Below, piece after piece: positions 60,293 through 64,000 of a DNA stretch of 64,000 nt (the stretch's first letter is position 1; each line of letters begins with the position of its first letter). A program made the position numbers and the translations under genes. The notes under the pieces are model-generated. The model was not told the origin of the DNA, ran no database searches, and saw only the letters and a program-made list of their open reading frames with translations. This DNA is from Vibrio tasmaniensis (lineage in GTDB: Bacteria; Pseudomonadota; Gammaproteobacteria; Enterobacterales; Vibrionaceae). Where the stretch lies: assembly GCF_024347635.1 (NCBI RefSeq), contig NZ_AP025510.1, positions 2,356,001-2,420,000 on the forward strand. The letters run 5' to 3'.

Positions 60293-61489
60293 TTATGACT
60301 CAACAAATGGTCGATTAATCAGTTTCAATACCGCGTTAGCTGCTTGTTTATCTGCGCCTTTACGGATCCAGTGATGCATTTCAGTAAAGCGTTCGATCAA
60401 CGCTGTATTGTCCGCTGAGAGCATTTTATCGACTGATGGGAAAAGGTAATCTGGGTGACACTCTTCAAGAATGTGTTCTTTTACGATTTCTTCACCCGCT
60501 AGGATATTCGGTAACGAAACGAATTCGGTAATCGACAATTTCTTCACGATATAACCGGTGAGCTTGTTGACCTTGTAGCCTACAACCATCGGGCGCTTAA
60601 GCAACATACATTCGAGAGCAACAGTACCAGAAGCTAACAAAACTGAATCAGCAGCGGTAATCACGTTAGTAGCTGTATCTTCCACCAAAGTAAATTCAAG
60701 TTCAGGCGCAGTCGATTGCCAGATCTCGGTAAACTGTTTCTTACGCTGTTCATTAACCAGCGCAACGACAAAATTGATATCAGGGTATTTCTGCTTAATG
60801 CGCTGGCACGTTTCGATAAATGGTTGAGCAATCAAACTCATCTCACCACCACGGCTACCCGGCAATACCGCTAGCCACTGTTTATCTTGTTCTAAACCTA
60901 AAAGATCGCGAGCTTCCTGCTTATTTGGGTCTAGAGGGATAGCGTCGGCCAAGGTATGACCAACAAATTCACAGGCAACATTGTATTTGTCGTAGAACGC
61001 CTTTTCGAATGGTAAGAAAGCCAGTACCAAGTCGGTTGCTTTATCGATTTTAAAGATACGCTTCGGACGCCATGCCCATACTGAAGGGCTGACATAATGA
61101 ACAGTCTTAATGCCCGCGTTCTTAAGATCCAATTCAAGTCTTAGGTTGAAGTCAGGCGCATCAATACCCACAAAAACATCTGGCGGGTTTTGAGTGAAAT
61201 ATTTAACCAGTCCCGCTTTCACTTTTAGCAAGCGAGGTAAACGGCCAAGCACTTCTACAAGTCCCATTACGGCAAGCTCTTCCATCTCAAAAAGAGACTC
61301 ACAACCCAACGCCTTCATTTTTGGTCCGCCAATACCCACGAATTCAGCATTCGGGTACTGTCGTTTAATGGCCTTGATAAAGCCTTCGCCAAGCGTGTCA
61401 CCAGAGAGTTCTCCGACAACGATACCTACGCGTAGAGGTTCATTCGAAACAAAGTCCGAGCTATTGGTTGCTGCTTCTTGCTGTGCCAT
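60293..61489 (-). CDS. lpxB: Lipid-A-disaccharide synthase
   Basis: 398 residues, a GT-B family 19 transferase (GELSGDTLGEGFIKA, VGIDAPDFN, HYVSPSVWAWRPKRI, LLPGSRGGEM, ASGTVALECML). It joins UDP-2,3-diacylglucosamine and lipid X. The N-terminus is about 18 residues longer than in E. coli. In E. coli it overlaps lpxA; here about 130 bases with a terminator-like hairpin lie between. Confidence 0.95.
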   Translation of the reverse strand: MAQQEAATNSSDFVSNEPLRVGIVVGELSGDTLGEGFIKAIKRQYPNAEFVGIGGPKMKALGCESLFEMEELAVMGLVEVLGRLPRLLKVKAGLVKYFTQNPPDVFVGIDAPDFNLRLELDLKNAGIKTVHYVSPSVWAWRPKRIFKIDKATDLVLAFLPFEKAFYDKYNVACEFVGHTLADAIPLDPNKQEARDLLGLEQDKQWLAVLPGSRGGEMSLIAQPFIETCQRIKQKYPDINFVVALVNEQRKKQFTEIWQSTAPELEFTLVEDTATNVITAADSVLLASGTVALECMLLKRPMVVGYKVNKLTGYIVKKLSITEFVSLPNILAGEEIVKEHILEECHPDYLFPSVDKMLSADNTALIERFTEMHHWIRKGADKQAANAVLKLINRPFVES

Positions 61490-61520
61490 AGTTTTCCAAT
61501 TCCCTTCTTGCCTAAAACAA

Positions 61521-61551
61521 AAAAGATCGCCTAACGAGTAGCGATCTTTTT
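61521..61551 (-). terminator. Hairpin between lpxA and lpxB
   Basis: AAAAGATCGC pairs with GCGATCTTTT around a 10-base loop; the minus-strand RNA ends in a U-run. It would cut lpxA from lpxB transcription. Confidence 0.65.
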
Positions 61552-61555
61552 GTTA

Positions 61556-61601
61556 TACCAATCTAATAAAGTAATTATTGTCATACTCGTGTTGATTGGT
61601 A
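61556..61601. repeat. Inverted repeat TACCAATC/GATTGGTA
   Basis: TACCAATC (61556-61563) and GATTGGTA (61594-61601), 30 bases apart, between lpxA and the hairpin. It has the look of a scattered vibrio intergenic repeat. Confidence 0.5.
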
Positions 61602-61618
61602 CATAACCACATCAAGTA

Positions 61619-62407
61619 TTAACGAATAATACCGCGCTCAGAGCTCTCTAGCATTTCTAACATAGGAGTTACCGAAGCAAACTCTTTCGCCATTTCAACT
61701 AAAGCGGCTTTCGCTTCTTCAAGTGTTTTGCCTGAACGGTATAACTCTTTGTACGCTTTCTGTAATGCTCGAATTTCTGGTTTCTCAAATCCGTTACGCT
61801 TCAAGCCCACTAGGTTGAGGCCGAATGGAGCGGCATGATTACCCTGTGCAAGCACGTACGGCAGTACATCTTGAACAACCGCAGAACAGCCGCCAATGTA
61901 AGCGTAAGCACCAATTGAACAAAATGGGTGAATAGCAGAAAGCGCCATAACACCAGCATAATCGCCAACCGTCACGTGACCGCCAAGGATAGCGTTGTTA
62001 CCAATGTGAGTGTGGTTTCCAACGATTACATCATGCGCTACGTGAGCATTTACACAAAGTAAGTTGTCGTCACCAATCACTGTGGTTGCTTTGTCTTGAG
62101 TTGTACCACGGTGGATCTGAACTGCTTCACGAATCACATTACGGTCACCGATCACAACAGTCGTGTCTTCACCACCGTATTTCTTATCTTGGTTTTCTTC
62201 TCCAATCACTGCGTGTGGGAAGATTCGGTTTTCTTTACCAATGGTTGTGTGACCTTTGATCACAACATGCGACATCACTTCAGTGTCGTCACCAATTGTC
62301 ACGTTACCAGCAATGTAAGTGAAAGGACCAACCGTCACGTTAGCACCGATAGTTACATCACCTTCGATTACTGCTGCCGGGTGAATTTTCGCTGTTTCAT
62401 GAATCAT
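61619..62407 (-). CDS. lpxA: Acyl-[ACP]-UDP-N-acetylglucosamine O-acyltransferase
   Basis: 262 residues from the ATG at 62407, one base past the fabZ stop; the longer extension overlaps fabZ. Left-handed parallel beta-helix built of hexapeptide repeats, with the catalytic His near 125 ([11 protein letters not shown]) and an alpha-helical C-terminus. First step of lipid A synthesis. Confidence 0.96.
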   Translation of the reverse strand: MIHETAKIHPAAVIEGDVTIGANVTVGPFTYIAGNVTIGDDTEVMSHVVIKGHTTIGKENRIFPHAVIGEENQDKKYGGEDTTVVIGDRNVIREAVQIHRGTTQDKATTVIGDDNLLCVNAHVAHDVIVGNHTHIGNNAILGGHVTVGDYAGVMALSAIHPFCSIGAYAYIGGCSAVVQDVLPYVLAQGNHAAPFGLNLVGLKRNGFEKPEIRALQKAYKELYRSGKTLEEAKAALVEMAKEFASVTPMLEMLESSERGIIR

Positions 62408-62408
62408 A

Positions 62409-62861
62409 TTAAAACTCTCTACGAGCACATTTAAGTTCAGCTGAACATACAACTACGCCGTCAACTTTCGCTACACCGTTGAACGATGCAATGCCACGAC
62501 GTTCTTTTAAGAACTCAACTTCGATAACCAATTGGTCACCTGGCACTACTGGCTTACGGAACTTCGCTTTATCTACGCTAGCAAAGTAGTAAAGCTCATT
62601 ACCAGAAGGAGCACCAAAAGATTTAAATGCTAGAAGACCTGTTGCTTGCGCCATTGCTTCTAAGATCAACACGCCTGGGAATACAGGAAGTTGTGGGAAG
62701 TGGCCTGTGAACTGAGGTTCGTTAACAGAAACATTCTTAATCGCAGTCAGTGTTTTTTCTTTTTCAAAGCTAGTCACACGATCAACCATTAAGAATGGGT
62801 AGCGATGAGGTAATAGTTCCTGAATTTCAGTAATGTTCATCGTTGTCTGTTCAGTAGTCAA
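62409..62861 (-). CDS. fabZ: 3-hydroxyacyl-[ACP] dehydratase FabZ
   Basis: 150 residues. Hotdog fold with [14 protein letters not shown] and [20 protein letters not shown] (catalytic His and Glu). It dehydrates beta-hydroxyacyl-ACP in fatty-acid synthesis and competes with LpxA/LpxD for the same pool. It lies between lpxD and lpxA, as in E. coli. Confidence 0.97.
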   Translation of the reverse strand: MTTEQTTMNITEIQELLPHRYPFLMVDRVTSFEKEKTLTAIKNVSVNEPQFTGHFPQLPVFPGVLILEAMAQATGLLAFKSFGAPSGNELYYFASVDKAKFRKPVVPGDQLVIEVEFLKERRGIASFNGVAKVDGVVVCSAELKCARREF

Positions 62862-62910
62862 AGTCGTATTCCTATGTATATTCTTTATTTAATGAGAAGG
62901 ATTATAAACG

Positions 62911-62938
62911 AAAAAGACTCGCTGTACGCGAGCCTTTT
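62911..62938 (-). terminator. Hairpin between lpxD and fabZ
   Basis: CTCGC pairs with GCGAG within a longer imperfect AAAAGACTCGC/GCGAGCCTTTT stem; weak terminator or processing site. Confidence 0.4.
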
Positions 62939-62954
62939 ATTAGAAATGCTGGAA

Positions 62955-63986
62955 TTATGATTCCGCGCTGTTCTCGATAAGTTTTTCAACGGTTTTCAAA
63001 CGCTTGTTCATTTCATCAATACGATGAACTCGCGTTGCTGTTTTACGCCAATCTTTATTTGGCTGCAAAGGAATACCTGAAGAGTACATGCCTTTTTCGG
63101 TGATACTACGCATTACCATCCCCATACCGGTGATTGTAACGCCGTCAACGATTTCTATATGACCATTAATCACACAACCGCCACCAATAATACAGTACTT
63201 ACCTATCGTTGTGCTGCCGGCGATGATAGTACCACCTGCAATAGCAGAACCATATCCGATGTGAACATTATGAGCTATCTGAAGTTGGTTATCTAAGATA
63301 ACGTTATCTTCAATAATAGTGTCATCTAATGCGCCACGGTCAACGGTAGTACACGCGCCGATTTCTACGCGGTTACCAACACGAACTGAACCGACTTGCG
63401 GGATCTTAACCCACTCGCCTTTCTCATTCGCATAACCAAAACCATCGGATCCAATCACTGTACTAGATTGAATCAAACATGCTTCGCCAATCACCACTTC
63501 ATGGTAAACACTTACGTTAGCCCAAAGCTTAGTACCTGCGCCAATTTTTGCATTTTTACCAATAAAACAACCAGCACCGATAACAACATCATCACCAAGT
63601 ACTACGCCAGTTTCAATCACAGCATTGGCACCAATAGACACATTTTGTCCAATGGTTGCATCACCAGAGATTGAAGCAGAATCAGCAATAGCCGCAGCTG
63701 GTGCTGGCGTAATATCAAGCGCTTGAGCAACCTTAGCAAAAGCAACATAAGGGTCGCTGACCACAATAACGTTGGTCTTACACAGTTCTCGCTCGCTCTC
63801 TTTAACCATAATAGCGGATGCTTTACAGTCACCAAGGTGCTTGCTGTACTTCACGTTAGAAAGGAACGTAATATTTCCTTCTTGCGCTTTATCCATAGGA
63901 GCGACTGCTGAAACGGTAACTGTACCGTCTCCGTGTAGCTCTCCACCGGTAATCGTTGCCAATTCGGCTAAGGTCAGATTCTTCAT
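62955..63986 (-). CDS. lpxD: UDP-3-O-(3-hydroxyacyl)glucosamine N-acyltransferase
   Basis: 343 residues. An N-terminal uridine-binding domain (about 1-100) is followed by a left-handed beta-helix with hexapeptide repeats and the catalytic His in IAHNVHIG (about 240). A short C-terminal helix ends the protein. It adds the second acyl chain in lipid A. The start is complete ([15 protein letters not shown]); the upstream skp/bamA side lies beyond the window. Confidence 0.96.
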   Translation of the reverse strand: MKNLTLAELATITGGELHGDGTVTVSAVAPMDKAQEGNITFLSNVKYSKHLGDCKASAIMVKESERELCKTNVIVVSDPYVAFAKVAQALDITPAPAAAIADSASISGDATIGQNVSIGANAVIETGVVLGDDVVIGAGCFIGKNAKIGAGTKLWANVSVYHEVVIGEACLIQSSTVIGSDGFGYANEKGEWVKIPQVGSVRVGNRVEIGACTTVDRGALDDTIIEDNVILDNQLQIAHNVHIGYGSAIAGGTIIAGSTTIGKYCIIGGGCVINGHIEIVDGVTITGMGMVMRSITEKGMYSSGIPLQPNKDWRKTATRVHRIDEMNKRLKTVEKLIENSAES

Positions 63987-64000
63987 AAAACTTATTTCAG

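Overview
The window reads as chromosome I of a marine Vibrio, most likely of the Splendidus clade. Evidence: Vibrio-type gene order (ybbN-qmcA-nfeD-cueR, zipA-ligA, cysZ-cysK, ptsHI-crr, dapE/bamC/dapA/gcvR/bcp, upp/purMN, fadE, dnaQ/rnhA/gloB/mltD, lpxD-fabZ-lpxA-lpxB-rnhB-dnaE-accA-tilS), an OmpU-like porin, polar-flagellum-type flagellins, DUF proteins typical of Vibrionaceae, and moderate GC. The genus is an inference from content and synteny; no search was possible. Nearly all of it is core housekeeping DNA, and no tRNA, rRNA or CRISPR array was seen.

Layout. 1-3.2 kb: thioredoxin-like co-chaperone YbbN, the membrane pair QmcA/NfeD and the copper sensor CueR. 3.2-6.4 kb: an AT-rich, more accessory stretch with a 57-residue secreted peptide missed by length filters, a lipoprotein of unknown function and a porin. 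6.4-14.9 kb: ligA, zipA, cysZ, cysK and the PTS operon ptsH-ptsI-crr. 14.9-16.35 kb: a complete IS4-family element with an 11-bp target duplication, inserted in the hairpin of the crr terminator. 16.4-19.6 kb: a repeat-bearing gene-free stretch and two flagellin genes, each with a good sigma-28 promoter. 19.7-22.4 kb: Dyp-type peroxidase and small membrane, lipo- and winged-helix proteins. 22.5-29 kb: lysine/diaminopimelate genes (dapE, dapA) with yffB, an M15 peptidase, bamC, gcvR and bcp. 29-38.9 kb: PerM-like permease, TusA-like protein, BepA protease, ArsC, WrbA, DUF2069, DUF2066, uraA, upp and purMN with a PurR operator. 39-45 kb: YafJ-like amidotransferase, gmhA, a 270-bp MITE-like element, fadE and a complete ISL3-family element with an 8-bp target duplication. 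45-55 kb: TIGR03503 protein, dnaQ/rnhA, yafS-like methyltransferase/gloB, mltD, Yip1-like protein, a phosphodiesterase-fold protein, glnB, a cytochrome c and tilS. 55-64 kb: accA, dnaE, rnhB, lpxB, lpxA, fabZ and lpxD on the minus strand, i.e. lipid A and fatty-acid synthesis joined to replication.

No obvious defence island, toxin system or biosynthetic cluster is present. The most interesting signals are mobile DNA and RNA structure: the IS4-like insertion that splits the ptsHI-crr terminator; a hairpin in that element that would hide its transposase ribosome-binding site; a folded MITE next to fadE; REP-like repeats beside the flagellins; and a small secreted peptide next to an orphan lipoprotein.
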